64,000 nucleotides of DNA from Demequina soli. Lineage in GTDB: Bacteria > Actinomycetota > Actinomycetes > Actinomycetales > Demequinaceae. Where the stretch lies: NCBI RefSeq assembly GCF_000971195.1, contig NZ_BBLZ01000004.1, positions 124,001-188,000 of the forward strand. The letters are read 5' to 3'. This document shows positions 56,604 to 64,000 of the stretch, piece by piece. The notes beneath the pieces were generated by a model, which did not search any database, was not told the origin of the DNA, and saw only the letters and a program-made list of their open reading frames with translations. Within the stretch, counting starts at the first letter, position 1, and each line of letters starts with the position of its first letter. The translations under genes and the position numbers were made by a program.

Positions 56604-59330
56604 ATGACCAGCCCCGCCGAGCGCTACGCGGCGGCGCGCGAGCGCGCCCGCCATGCCGACCTCGTGGAGTTCGAGGCCGAGCTCCCCTTCCCGCTCGACC
56701 CGTTCCAGCGCGAGGCCTCCGAGGCCGTCGCGGACGGCCACAGCGTCCTGGTCGCGGCACCCACCGGGGCCGGCAAGACCCTGGTCGGCGAGTACGCGGT
56801 GCGCCACGCCTTCGGGCAGGGCGAGAAGGCGTTCTACACGACGCCCATCAAGGCGCTGTCCAACCAGAAGTTCCGCGACCTCGTGCGCGCCTACGGGCCG
56901 TCGCGCGTGGGGCTGCTCACGGGCGACACCACCATCAATCCCGACGCGGACATCGTGGTGATGACCACCGAGGTCCTGCGCAACATGATCTACGCGGGCT
57001 CCGACACCATCGAGCGCCTCGGCGTCGTGATCCTCGACGAGGTCCACTACCTCGCGGACCGCTTCCGCGGCTCGGTGTGGGAGGAGGTCATCATCCACCT
57101 GCCCGAGCGCACCTCGATCGTCGCCCTGTCGGCGACCGTGTCGAACGCCGAGGAGTTCGGCGCCTGGCTGCGCGAGGTCCGGGGCGACACGCGCGTGGTG
57201 GTGTCCGAGCATCGTCCCGTGCCCCTGTGGCCGCACGTCCTGCTGCGCGAGGGGATCTACGACCTCTACGCGCCCGGCGTCGACCCGCAGGACCCGGGCC
57301 TCACCCCGCGCCTCAACCCCGAGGTCGAGGCGCTCGCCAAGCGGTCGCGGCGCGAGCCGGCGGGCCGTCCCACGCGCGGAGGGCGCCGTCCCGAGGGCCG
57401 CCGCGCCCCGCCGCGCTTCGCCGTCGTCGACGTGCTCGACCGCAACGGGCTGCTGCCCGCGATCGTGTTCGTGTTCTCCCGTGCCGGCTGCGAGGACGCG
57501 GTCGACCAGGTCCGCGCGGCAGGCATGGTGCTCACCACGGAGGCCGAGCGGCACGAGATCGCGGCGATCGTCGAGGAACGATGCGCGGGCATCCCCACCG
57601 AGGACCTGGGCGCCCTGGGCTACGGTCACTGGCGCGACCACCTCGAGGCGGGCATCGCGGCGCACCACGCCGGCATGATCCCCCTGTTCAAGGAGGTCGT
57701 CGAGGAGCTGTTCGGCAAGGGCCTCATCAAGGTCGTCTACGCGACCGAGACCCTCGCCCTGGGCATCAACATGCCCGCCCGATCCGTGGTGCTGGAGAAG
57801 CTCGTCAAGTGGGACGGGCAGGGGCACAAGGACCTCACCGCGGGGGAGTACACGCAGCTGACCGGACGCGCGGGACGCCGCGGCATCGACGTCGAGGGGC
57901 ACGCCGTGGTGGTCGAGCACCCCGGCTTCGACGCGACCCAGCTGGGCCGCCTGGCCTCGCGTCGCACGTACCCGCTCATCAGCTCGTTCCAGCCGACCTA
58001 CAACATGGCGATCAACCTGGTCGCGCAGCTCGGTGTGGACCGGGCGCGCGAGGTGCTCGAGATGTCGTTCGCGCAGTACCAGGCCGACCAGTCCGTGGTG
58101 GGCAAGGCCCGCAAGGCGCGTGAGCTCGAGTCGACCCTGCGCGGGTACGCCGAGGCGGCGCGCTGCGACAAGGGCGACTTCATGGAGTACGCGGCGCTGC
58201 GCGAGCGGCTCGGCCGGCTGCAGAAGCAGGCTGCGAAGGCGTCCACGCGTGCGCGCCAGGAGGCCACCGCGTCTACCCTCGCGGCGCTGCGGCGCGGCGA
58301 CGTGGTGCGGGTCGGCGGGGGTCGCCGTGCCGGGCTCGCGGTCATCGTGGAGCCGGACGACAACCCGGTCGCGCCCCGGCCCGTCGTGGTCACGGAGCAG
58401 GCGCGCGTCCACCGGCTCGCGGTGTCGGAGCTGCATCACGGCATCGAGACGGTCGGCGTGGTGCGTCTGCCGCGGCGGTTCGACTCGCGCAACGCCCGCT
58501 CGCGGCGCGAGGCCGCGCAGGTGATCGCCGACGCGCGCGGCGGCTTCGAGGCGACCCGCTCCCGCCGCCGCGATCCCGTGGAGAGCGCGACCGCGGATGC
58601 CGAGCTCGAGGTGCGCCGCCTCATGCGCGAGCACCCGTGCCACCAGTGCCCCGACCGGGAGGCGCACGCCCGCTGGGCCGAGCGCTATCACCGCACCCTG
58701 CGCGACAAGGACCGCGTCACGGGCGAGATCCAGCGCGCCACCGGATCGATCGCGCGCGTGTTCGACAGGCGCCTGCAGATCCTCGACGCGCTGGACTACG
58801 TCGAGATGGTGGACGGCGCGCCCGAGCTCACCAAGCACGGCGAGATGATGCGGCGCCTGTACGCCGAGAACGACATCGTGATCGCCGAGGCGCTGCGCAC
58901 CGGCGCGTGGGAGGGTCTGCACCCGCCTGCCCTCGCCGCCGCCGTCTCGACGCTGCTCTACCAGGGGCGACGCGCGGACGAGAGCTCTGCCCCGCACGTG
59001 CCCGGCGGCCCCAACGGCGTCCTCGGGCGGGCCCTCAAGGAGACCGTGCGGCTGTGGTCGCGGATCGACGACATGCAGCGCGAGCGCGGCCTTCCCGACC
59101 TGCCCGCGCCCCACTGGGGCATCGTCGGACCCATCCACGGCTGGGCCCAGGGCAAGGGCCTCGACGCCGTGCTCAAGGGCTCGGAGATCGCGCCCGGCGA
59201 CATGGTGCGCTGGTGCAAGCAGGTGATCGACGCGCTCGAGCAGATCGAGGACATCGCGCCGACCGCCGGCACCCGCGCCTCGGCGATCGCGGCCACCAAG
59301 GCGATGCGCAGGGGAGTGGTCGCGTACTGA
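56604..59330 (+). CDS. helY: Superfamily 2 DEVH-box RNA/DNA helicase, HelY/Mtr4-like
   Basis: Predicted Ski2-like helicase, thought to act on structured RNA. The 908-aa product has Walker A AAPTGAGKTLVGEYAV (about residues 50-65), the DEVHYLAD box (about residue 145), SATVSNAEEFG, TLALGINMPARSVV and QLTGRAGRRGIDVEGHAVV, then a large C-terminal region with the rRNA-processing arch-like part and the DSHCT-like end. A CHQCPDR site lies about residue 678. ATG 56604 is preceded by a leaderless -10 box. Confidence 0.94.
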   Translation: MTSPAERYAAARERARHADLVEFEAELPFPLDPFQREASEAVADGHSVLVAAPTGAGKTLVGEYAVRHAFGQGEKAFYTTPIKALSNQKFRDLVRAYGPSRVGLLTGDTTINPDADIVVMTTEVLRNMIYAGSDTIERLGVVILDEVHYLADRFRGSVWEEVIIHLPERTSIVALSATVSNAEEFGAWLREVRGDTRVVVSEHRPVPLWPHVLLREGIYDLYAPGVDPQDPGLTPRLNPEVEALAKRSRREPAGRPTRGGRRPEGRRAPPRFAVVDVLDRNGLLPAIVFVFSRAGCEDAVDQVRAAGMVLTTEAERHEIAAIVEERCAGIPTEDLGALGYGHWRDHLEAGIAAHHAGMIPLFKEVVEELFGKGLIKVVYATETLALGINMPARSVVLEKLVKWDGQGHKDLTAGEYTQLTGRAGRRGIDVEGHAVVVEHPGFDATQLGRLASRRTYPLISSFQPTYNMAINLVAQLGVDRAREVLEMSFAQYQADQSVVGKARKARELESTLRGYAEAARCDKGDFMEYAALRERLGRLQKQAAKASTRARQEATASTLAALRRGDVVRVGGGRRAGLAVIVEPDDNPVAPRPVVVTEQARVHRLAVSELHHGIETVGVVRLPRRFDSRNARSRREAAQVIADARGGFEATRSRRRDPVESATADAELEVRRLMREHPCHQCPDREAHARWAERYHRTLRDKDRVTGEIQRATGSIARVFDRRLQILDALDYVEMVDGAPELTKHGEMMRRLYAENDIVIAEALRTGAWEGLHPPALAAAVSTLLYQGRRADESSAPHVPGGPNGVLGRALKETVRLWSRIDDMQRERGLPDLPAPHWGIVGPIHGWAQGKGLDAVLKGSEIAPGDMVRWCKQVIDALEQIEDIAPTAGTRASAIAATKAMRRGVVAY

Positions 59331-59374
59331 TCCCGGCCGGGGCATGCCTGCACGCCGCACCACCCGGAACCGCA

Positions 59375-59380
59375 TAGGGT
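59375..59380 (+). promoter_or_regulatory. -10 box for leaderless lnt
   Basis: TAGGGT lies 6 nt before GTG 59387. Confidence 0.5.
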
Positions 59381-59386
59381 TGCCTG

Positions 59387-60913
59387 GTGCTGACCGGACT
59401 GAGGAACCTCCTGCTGGCCGCCGCCGCGGGGTTCGCCCTCAACCTGGCCTTCCCCGACACCGGCTGGTGGGCGCTCGCGCCCGTCTCGGTCGCCGTCCTG
59501 TGGTGGGTGCTCGAGGGCGCCACCGCGTGGCGGGCCTGCGGCCTGGGGTGGGTGTACGGGTTCGTGTTCATGCTGCCGCACCTGTGGTGGGCCGACTTCG
59601 CGGTCGGCGCCATCCCGTGGATCGCGCTGAGCGCCGCCGAGGCGGTCGCGTGGGCGCTCATGGCCGGCGCGTGGGCGCACGTGCGCCGCTCCGGCATCCT
59701 CGACGCGCACCGCTGGGCCGAGACGCTCGTCTTCGCCGGCCTGTGGGTCGCCGCGGAGCAGCTGCGCGGCCTGGTGCCGTTCGGCGGCTTCCCGTGGGGT
59801 CGCATCGGCTACGCGTTCCCGGACGTGCCGCTCGCGCGCCTCGCCTGGCTCGGCGGCGTCCCGCTGGTCACGTTCGCGGCCGTGCTCACCGGAGCCCTCC
59901 TCGGGCTCGCGTGGGAGGCGGCACGCACCCGCCGCCTCGTGATCGCGGCCCTCGCCCCCGTGCTCGCGCTCGGCGTCCTGGGCGCTGGCTGGCTGGTCCC
60001 GCTCGACAACCAGGCGGAGGATGGGACGATGCGCGTGGCGGCCGTCCAGGGCAACGTGCCCGACCTGGGGCTCGAGTCGTTCGCCCAGGCGCGGCTCGTC
60101 ACCGAGAACCACCTCGCGGAGACCAAGCGCCTCGCCGAGGACATCGCCGACAACCCCGTCGACCTGGTGGTGTGGCCCGAGAACGCCACCGACATCGACC
60201 CCCGCGTGGACGCGGAGTCCGACGCGGCCGTCCAGGAGGCCATCGCGGCCGTCCACGCGCCGCTGCTGCTCGGCACCGTCGACTACACGCCAGTGAACGG
60301 CCGCTACAACACGATGCTGCTGTACGGGAAGAACGGCACCGTGCTCGACACGTACTCGAAGCAGCGGCCCGCGCCGTTCGCCGAGTACGTCCCCATGCGC
60401 AGCATCGCGCGCCTGTTCGCGCCCATCGTGGACCAGGTCACCGACATGCTCCCCGGGACCGGGCCTGCCGTCATCGACGTGCCGTTCAAGGACGGCGCGG
60501 TACGCGTCGCGACCCCCATCTGCTTCGAGGTCGCCTACGACTCGATCGTGCGCGACGCCGTCGCCAAGGGCGCCGAGCTCCTCATCGTGCCCACCAACAA
60601 CGCCACGTTCGGCCGCACCGCCGAGAGCACGCAGCAGCTCCAGATGACCCGCATGCGCGCGATCGAGTCCGGCCGCTGGGCCATCCAGATCTCCACGGTC
60701 GGCGTGAGCGCCGTGGTCGACCCGTCCGGGCGCATCGTCGACGAGACCGAGCTCTTCACCGCCGACCACATGGTCGAGCGTGTCGGCCTGCGCACGTCGC
60801 TCACGCCCGCGACCCGCGTCGGCTGGTTCACCGGCTGGGCGTTCCTCCTGGTCCCGGCCCTGATCGCGGGCCTCGCGATCCGCGCCCGCATCGCCGCGAG
60901 GTACGACTGGTGA
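59387..60913 (+). CDS. lnt: Apolipoprotein N-acyltransferase
   Basis: Adds the third acyl chain to lipoprotein N-termini at the membrane. The 508-aa product has about six N-terminal transmembrane helices and a C-N hydrolase domain with the Glu-Lys-Cys triad in WPENATDI (Glu about 265), TYSKQRPAPFAEYVPMR (Lys about 325) and TPICFEVAYDS (Cys about 379), then a last helix. It overlaps the mannosyltransferase by 4 bp, matching the mycobacterial arrangement where both are encoded in one unit. Confidence 0.95.
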   Translation: MLTGLRNLLLAAAAGFALNLAFPDTGWWALAPVSVAVLWWVLEGATAWRACGLGWVYGFVFMLPHLWWADFAVGAIPWIALSAAEAVAWALMAGAWAHVRRSGILDAHRWAETLVFAGLWVAAEQLRGLVPFGGFPWGRIGYAFPDVPLARLAWLGGVPLVTFAAVLTGALLGLAWEAARTRRLVIAALAPVLALGVLGAGWLVPLDNQAEDGTMRVAAVQGNVPDLGLESFAQARLVTENHLAETKRLAEDIADNPVDLVVWPENATDIDPRVDAESDAAVQEAIAAVHAPLLLGTVDYTPVNGRYNTMLLYGKNGTVLDTYSKQRPAPFAEYVPMRSIARLFAPIVDQVTDMLPGTGPAVIDVPFKDGAVRVATPICFEVAYDSIVRDAVAKGAELLIVPTNNATFGRTAESTQQLQMTRMRAIESGRWAIQISTVGVSAVVDPSGRIVDETELFTADHMVERVGLRTSLTPATRVGWFTGWAFLLVPALIAGLAIRARIAARYDW

Positions 60914-61653
60914 GGACCCTCGTCATCATCCCCACCTACAACGAGCGCGAGTCGCTGCCGCGCCAGATCTCGGCCGTCCACGGCGCCGCGCCCGAGGTCG
61001 ACATCCTCGTCGTCGACGACGGCTCGCCCGACGGCACCGGCGACTGGGCGCAGGCCGCGTCAGAGACGGACGGCCGCATCCACGTCCTGCGTCGCACCGC
61101 CAAGAACGGGCTCGGCGCCGCCTACCTCGCCGGCTTCGCGTGGGGGCTTGACCGCGGCTACGACCTGCTGTGCGAGATGGACGCGGACGGCTCCCACCGC
61201 GGACGGGACCTGCCCACCCTGCTCGCGCGCGCATCGTCCGCCGACCTGGTGATCGGCTCCCGCTGGATCCCCGGCGGCAGCGTGGTCAACTGGCCGCGCC
61301 ACCGCCTGCTGCTGTCCACGGGCGCGAACACGTACGTGCGGCTCGCGCTGGGCCTGAGGGTGCACGATGCGACGGCCGGCTTCCGCGTCTACCGCGCCGA
61401 CGTGCTGCGCCGCCTCGCGCTGGGCGACGTCGAGTCGCAGGGCTACTGCTTCCAGATCGACATGGCCTGGCGCGTGCTGCGCGCGGGCGGCACGGTCGCG
61501 GAGGTGCCCATCACGTTCGTCGAGCGGGAGGCGGGGGAGTCCAAGATGAGCGGCGCGATCATCCGCGAGGCCCTGGTGAAGGTCACCGCGTGGGGCGTCG
61601 CGCATCGTGCCCACCAGCTCGCCGACCTGCTGCCCGGACGTTCCCGGGCATGA
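60910..61653 (+). CDS. ppm1: Polyprenol monophosphomannose synthase
   Basis: GT2 enzyme that loads mannose from GDP-mannose onto polyprenyl phosphate for protein O-mannosylation and lipoglycans. The 247-aa product has IIPTYNERESL, ILVVDDGSPDGTGDWA, EMDADGSHRG (DXD) and GSRWIPGGSVVNWPRHR. GTG 60910 overlaps the lnt stop. Unlike M. tuberculosis, the two functions are separate proteins. Confidence 0.95.
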   Translation: MRTLVIIPTYNERESLPRQISAVHGAAPEVDILVVDDGSPDGTGDWAQAASETDGRIHVLRRTAKNGLGAAYLAGFAWGLDRGYDLLCEMDADGSHRGRDLPTLLARASSADLVIGSRWIPGGSVVNWPRHRLLLSTGANTYVRLALGLRVHDATAGFRVYRADVLRRLALGDVESQGYCFQIDMAWRVLRAGGTVAEVPITFVEREAGESKMSGAIIREALVKVTAWGVAHRAHQLADLLPGRSRA

Positions 61654-61655
61654 GA

Positions 61656-61683
61656 ACGGGCCCCGCCGGATGACGGGGCCCGT
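61656..61683. terminator. Bidirectional terminator between ppm1 and rbpA
   Basis: ACGGGCCCCG (61656-61665) and CGGGGCCCGT (61674-61683) form a 10-bp stem with an 8-nt loop. The neighbouring genes converge on it. Confidence 0.8.
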
Positions 61684-61698
61684 GACGTCTCTCGGGAT

Positions 61699-62031
61699 CT
61701 AGCGCCGGCTGGCGCGGAGAAGCTCGAGTCGCTCCTCGAGCAGCTCCTCCAGCTCGGGGATGGTCCGGCGCTCCAGCAGCATGTCCCAATGGGTGCGCTG
61801 GGGCTTGACCTCCTTGGGCTCGGGGCGGTCGCCGTCCCTCAGCAGCGCGAGGGCGCCGCAGTGGCACTCCCACGAGAGGGGGACGTCCGCCTCGACCGAG
61901 AACGGCATCGACACCACGTGCCCGTTGGGGCAGTCGTAGTGGACCTCGATGCGCTCGGCGAGCTCGGCGTTGTGGATCGATTCCATCGACTGGGTACCCA
62001 GTCGCATCCCTCGAAGCGCGCGGTCAGCCAT
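61699..62031 (-). CDS. rbpA: RNA polymerase-binding protein RbpA
   Basis: Actinobacterial general transcription factor that stabilises open complexes with the principal sigma factor. The 110-aa product starts MADRALRGMRLGTQSMES, has the zinc-binding core with YDCPNGH and WECHCGA, and the sigma-interaction helix at the end (MLLERRTIPELEELLEERL). The ATG (62029-62031) is preceded by a GGAAGGAGGA Shine-Dalgarno; the longer frame to 62169 would run through the promoter. Confidence 0.96.
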   Translation of the reverse strand: MADRALRGMRLGTQSMESIHNAELAERIEVHYDCPNGHVVSMPFSVEADVPLSWECHCGALALLRDGDRPEPKEVKPQRTHWDMLLERRTIPELEELLEERLELLRASRR

Positions 62032-62072
62032 GGCGTCCTCCTTCCCGCAGGCGGGCGCCTGCACGCGGACAT

Positions 62073-62098
62073 AACGAGCGTAGCGGGTGAGTTGTTCC
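62073..62098 (-). promoter_or_regulatory. SigR/SigH-type promoter of rbpA
   Basis: On the - strand GGAAC (62098 to 62094) is followed by exactly 18 bases and then GTT (62075 to 62073), matching the GGAAY-N18-GTT pattern of thiol-stress sigma factors. Streptomyces rbpA is known to be SigR-controlled. The leader would be about 35 nt. Confidence 0.75.
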
Positions 62099-62156
62099 TG
62101 GTTCGGGGTGGGAATCGGGTCGCCGAGGCAAGGGTGGACGCGGCGGGGCGCCGCGT

Positions 62157-62162
62157 TAGACT
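62157..62162 (+). promoter_or_regulatory. Probable -10 box of the toxin-antitoxin operon
   Basis: TAGACT, with CTTAG words repeated at 62161-62165 and 62175-62179 that could be part of an autoregulatory operator. GAGGAGG precedes ATG 62204. Confidence 0.4.
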
Positions 62163-62203
62163 TAGCCAAGCAGCCTTAGTCCACTCCCGAGGAGGTCCGC
62201 GCC

Positions 62204-62434
62204 ATGCGCACGGTCAACATCCATGAGGCGAAGACGCAGCTGTCGCGCCTCGTCGCCGCGACCGAGGGTGGCGAGACCATCGTCATCGCCCGCGCCGGCG
62301 TGCCGGTCGCGCGCCTGGTGCCGGTCGACGCGCCGGCGACGCCCGCGCGGGTCGGCTTCCTCGCGGCGACCATCCCCGACGACTTCGACGACTGGGGGGT
62401 CGACGACGCCGTCGCCCTGTTCGAGGGAAGGTGA
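62204..62434 (+). CDS. Antitoxin of the Phd/YefM family
   Basis: A 76-aa antitoxin with the Phd fold: MRTVNIHEAKTQLSRLVAATEGG then ETIVIARAGVPVARLVPV, the standard start. The acidic tail (DDFDDWGVDDAVALFEG) is the toxin-neutralising segment in such proteins. The stop overlaps the toxin start. Phd/YefM antitoxins usually bind their own promoter. Confidence 0.92.
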   Translation: MRTVNIHEAKTQLSRLVAATEGGETIVIARAGVPVARLVPVDAPATPARVGFLAATIPDDFDDWGVDDAVALFEGR

Positions 62435-62826
62435 TGCGCACGCTGTTCGACACCCACGTGCTGCTCTGGATCGCGACGGACCACCCTCGCCTCGCCGGCG
62501 ACCTCCGCGCCGTCGCCCTCGCGGACTCGACCGAGCCGTGCTTCTCCGCGGCAAGCATCTGGGAGGTGGCCATCAAGGCGGATCTCGGGCGTCCCGACTT
62601 CGACGTCGAGCCGGCGGCGCTTCGCCGCGGCCTGCTCGCCAACGGCTTCGAGGAGGTCGCCATCACGGGCGAGCACGCCGCGGAAGTCCGTGCGCTGCCT
62701 GGCATCCATCGCGACCCGTTCGACCGGGTGCTCGTCGCTCAGGCCCGCGTCGAGCGCCTCCCGCTCGTCACGGTCGACATGAAGCTCGCAGGCTACGGGG
62801 AGCCGGTCCGCGTCGTCAGCGCGTGA
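62434..62826 (+). CDS. vapC: VapC-like PIN-domain toxin
   Basis: Probable ribonuclease toxin. The 130-aa PIN domain shows the acidic site residues in LFDTHVLLW (Asp near the N-terminus), the Glu in ASIWEVAIKADLGR and the Asp in HRDPFDRVLVAQA, with a last Asp in VTVD. ATG 62434 shares its A with the antitoxin stop; a GTG at 62431 would add one residue. Last 11 bp overlap the opposite-strand transporter gene. Confidence 0.92.
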   Translation: MRTLFDTHVLLWIATDHPRLAGDLRAVALADSTEPCFSAASIWEVAIKADLGRPDFDVEPAALRRGLLANGFEEVAITGEHAAEVRALPGIHRDPFDRVLVAQARVERLPLVTVDMKLAGYGEPVRVVSA

Positions 62827-63718
62827 GCGCGGGCTCCCGCGTCGGGCGCCCCTCCGGCACGGGACGATGCGCGGGTCGGCTCGCGTACGCGCCCACGCCG
62901 ACCGCGACGAGGATCAGTGCCGCGCCGGCCAGCTGCAGCGGCGCGAGCGCCTGGCCCAGCAGGACCCAGCCCAAGACCCCCGCCGTCAGCGGCGTGAGGA
63001 AGCTCAGCAGGCTGACCCGGCTCGCGGGGAGCCTGAGGATGCCGGAGAACCAGGCCAGATACGCCAGCGCGGTGCCCGGGATGGCGAGCCACGCATAGCC
63101 CAGCAGGTTCGTGCCGGTGAGGTGGGGGAGTGGCCCCTCGAGGAGAAGGGTCGGGACCACGAGCACGAGGCCGCCTGCGACCAGCTGCCAGCCCGTGAAG
63201 GCGAGCAGCGGGACCGGCCGCCCCCAGCGCTTGGTCAGCAGCACGCCCGAGGCGGTCGCCGCCGCCGAGCCGAGCCCCGCGAGCACGCCCCACGCGTCCA
63301 TCCGGGCGCCGGGAGTGAGGACCAGCATGGCGACGCCGATCACGCCCGCGCCGGCCGCGGCGCGCGCCAGGGGAGCGACCCTCTCGTGGAGCACCGCGCC
63401 TGCCAGGGCGGTCACGAGCAGCGGGTGCACGGCGGCGAGGGTCGCGGCGACGCCGCCGGGGAGGCGGTACGCCGCCACGAACATGAGCGCGAAGAACGCA
63501 CCGATGTTGAGGGTGCCCAGGACGGTCGCCTTCCACCACCAGGCGCCGCGGGGGAGGGTCCGGGTGATCGCCAGCAGGACGAGTCCGGCGGGCAGGGCGC
63601 GCAGGGTCGCGGTGAGCAGCGGTCGTCCGTCCGGCAGGAGCTCGGTGGTGACGAGGTAGGAGGTGCCCCACACCAGCGGCGCGAGCGAGGTGAGGGCGAG
63701 GGTGCGCGTGGGAGTCAT
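62816..63718 (-). CDS. EamA/DMT-superfamily permease
   Basis: A 300-aa protein of ten transmembrane helices in two EamA repeats, opening TLALTSLAPLVWGTSYLVT, a typical RhaT/EamA start. These export amino acids or small molecules; substrate unknown. The ATG (63716-63718) is chosen because it is the first in the EamA core; upstream lie two MarR-type operators. It ends overlapping the vapC gene tail to tail and is divergent from a marR gene, the usual arrangement of a regulator and its efflux target. Confidence 0.88.
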   Translation of the reverse strand: MTPTRTLALTSLAPLVWGTSYLVTTELLPDGRPLLTATLRALPAGLVLLAITRTLPRGAWWWKATVLGTLNIGAFFALMFVAAYRLPGGVAATLAAVHPLLVTALAGAVLHERVAPLARAAAGAGVIGVAMLVLTPGARMDAWGVLAGLGSAAATASGVLLTKRWGRPVPLLAFTGWQLVAGGLVLVVPTLLLEGPLPHLTGTNLLGYAWLAIPGTALAYLAWFSGILRLPASRVSLLSFLTPLTAGVLGWVLLGQALAPLQLAGAALILVAVGVGAYASRPAHRPVPEGRPTREPALTR

Positions 63719-63734
63719 GAGAGCCGTCCGATAA

Positions 63735-63750
63735 ATCTTGAAGTCAAGAT
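63735..63750. promoter_or_regulatory. MarR-type operator 1
   Basis: ATCTTGA-AG-TCAAGAT is a perfect 7-2-7 palindrome of the kind bound by MarR-family dimers, lying 17 bp before the eamA start. Confidence 0.8.
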
Positions 63751-63759
63751 AATAGACGT

Positions 63760-63775
63760 ATCTCGACGTCAAGAT
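63760..63775. promoter_or_regulatory. MarR-type operator 2
   Basis: ATCTCGA-CG-TCAAGAT is the same palindrome with one mismatch. Its centre is 25 bp from that of operator 1. It extends by T and A to 63759-63776. Confidence 0.75.
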
Positions 63776-63797
63776 ATTCCGCTGGCAGGATGGGCGC

Positions 63798-64000
63798 ATG
63801 GTTTCACGGGAGGCAGACGCGATCGACGGCATCCTCGAGGCGTGGGCGCGCGAGCGTCCCGACCTCGACGTGAGCGCGCTTGCGGTGATCGGCAGGCTGT
63901 CGCGCTACGCGGCGCTGGTCCAGGTGCGGCTCGACCGGGTGTTCGCCGAGCACGGCCTGCAGTCCTGGGAGTTCGACGTGCTGTCGGCGTTGCGGCGGTC
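63798..64000 (+). CDS. MarR-family transcriptional regulator (partial, runs off the window)
   Basis: Sixty-seven codons are visible from ATG 63798. The translation has VSALAVIGRLSRYAALVQV then RLDRVFAEHGLQSWEFDVL, the first dimerisation helices and the start of the winged helix of MarR proteins. It is divergent from the EamA permease with two palindromic operators in the 79-bp gap, so it probably represses both. Confidence 0.88.
   Translation, partial: MVSREADAIDGILEAWARERPDLDVSALAVIGRLSRYAALVQVRLDRVFAEHGLQSWEFDVLSALRR

Noticed and set aside
61684-61698. Possible extra small gene between ppm1 and rbpA
   Set aside because: The interval is taken up by the bidirectional terminator and has no start codon with a ribosome-binding site.

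Overview
The window is a high-GC (roughly 70%), densely packed chromosomal segment from an actinobacterium. The evidence is actinobacterial hallmark genes (RbpA, mIHF, PafB/PafC, TatA-TatC next to a HelY/Mtr4-type helicase, Ppm1-type mannosyltransferase, a zinc-free S4, a PriA without ATPase motifs), frequent GTG starts and leaderless starts. A Micrococcales genus (Demequina/Cellulomonas-like) is my best guess, by inference only. Almost every gene lies on the + strand. The exceptions are a membrane protein (21.0-23.0 kb), an unknown protein (24.9-25.5 kb), rbpA (61.7 kb) and an EamA transporter (62.8 kb).

Layout: rpsD; alaS-ruvX-mltG-aroE; an apparently complete monoderm type IVa pilus locus at 6.3-18.1 kb (PilB and PilT ATPases, PilC, a major pilin, two minor prepilins, a very large PilX-like prepilin, prepilin peptidase, PilM-N-O, no secretin); aroC-aroK-aroB, then a lower-GC membrane protein gene on the opposite strand, then aroQ-efp-nusB; a small accessory patch (unknown protein and a DUF222/HNH protein, 24.6-27.1 kb); the pyrimidine operon pyrR-pyrB-pyrC-carA-carB with a PyrR-binding hairpin over the pyrR ribosome-binding site; pyrF-mihF-gmk-rpoZ-coaBC-metK-priA-fmt-rsmB; a CE7 esterase and AGE-family sugar isomerase pair; rpe-ribD-ribE-ribBA-ribH; a GH36 alpha-galactosidase; hisE-hisG-pafB-pafC; tatA-tatC-diacylglycerol kinase-helicase; lnt-ppm1; rbpA with a SigR-type promoter; a VapBC-like toxin-antitoxin pair; and a divergent eamA/marR pair with two operator palindromes. 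marR runs off the right end.

Two DNA-level signals cut across the genes. (1) The 10-mer GGACGATGCG (either strand) occurs 24 times exactly by my hand count, in several reading frames and often through otherwise rare codons. Once it forms the stem of the carB terminator, the way DNA uptake sequences are arranged in Neisseria. Because the window also carries type IV pilus genes, a DNA-uptake or recombination signal is a serious hypothesis. (2) GGGGGAG occurs 24 times on the + strand and I found none on the - strand, including copies inside genes on the opposite strand. That polarity is what FtsK-orienting or chromosome-architecture motifs show.

A third pattern is transcriptional: nine genes have a TANNNT -10 box exactly 6-7 nt before the start codon, predicting leaderless mRNAs. 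Translational coupling by ATGA/GTGA overlaps dominates inside operons. No tRNA, rRNA, CRISPR array, insertion sequence or riboswitch of the FMN class was seen.
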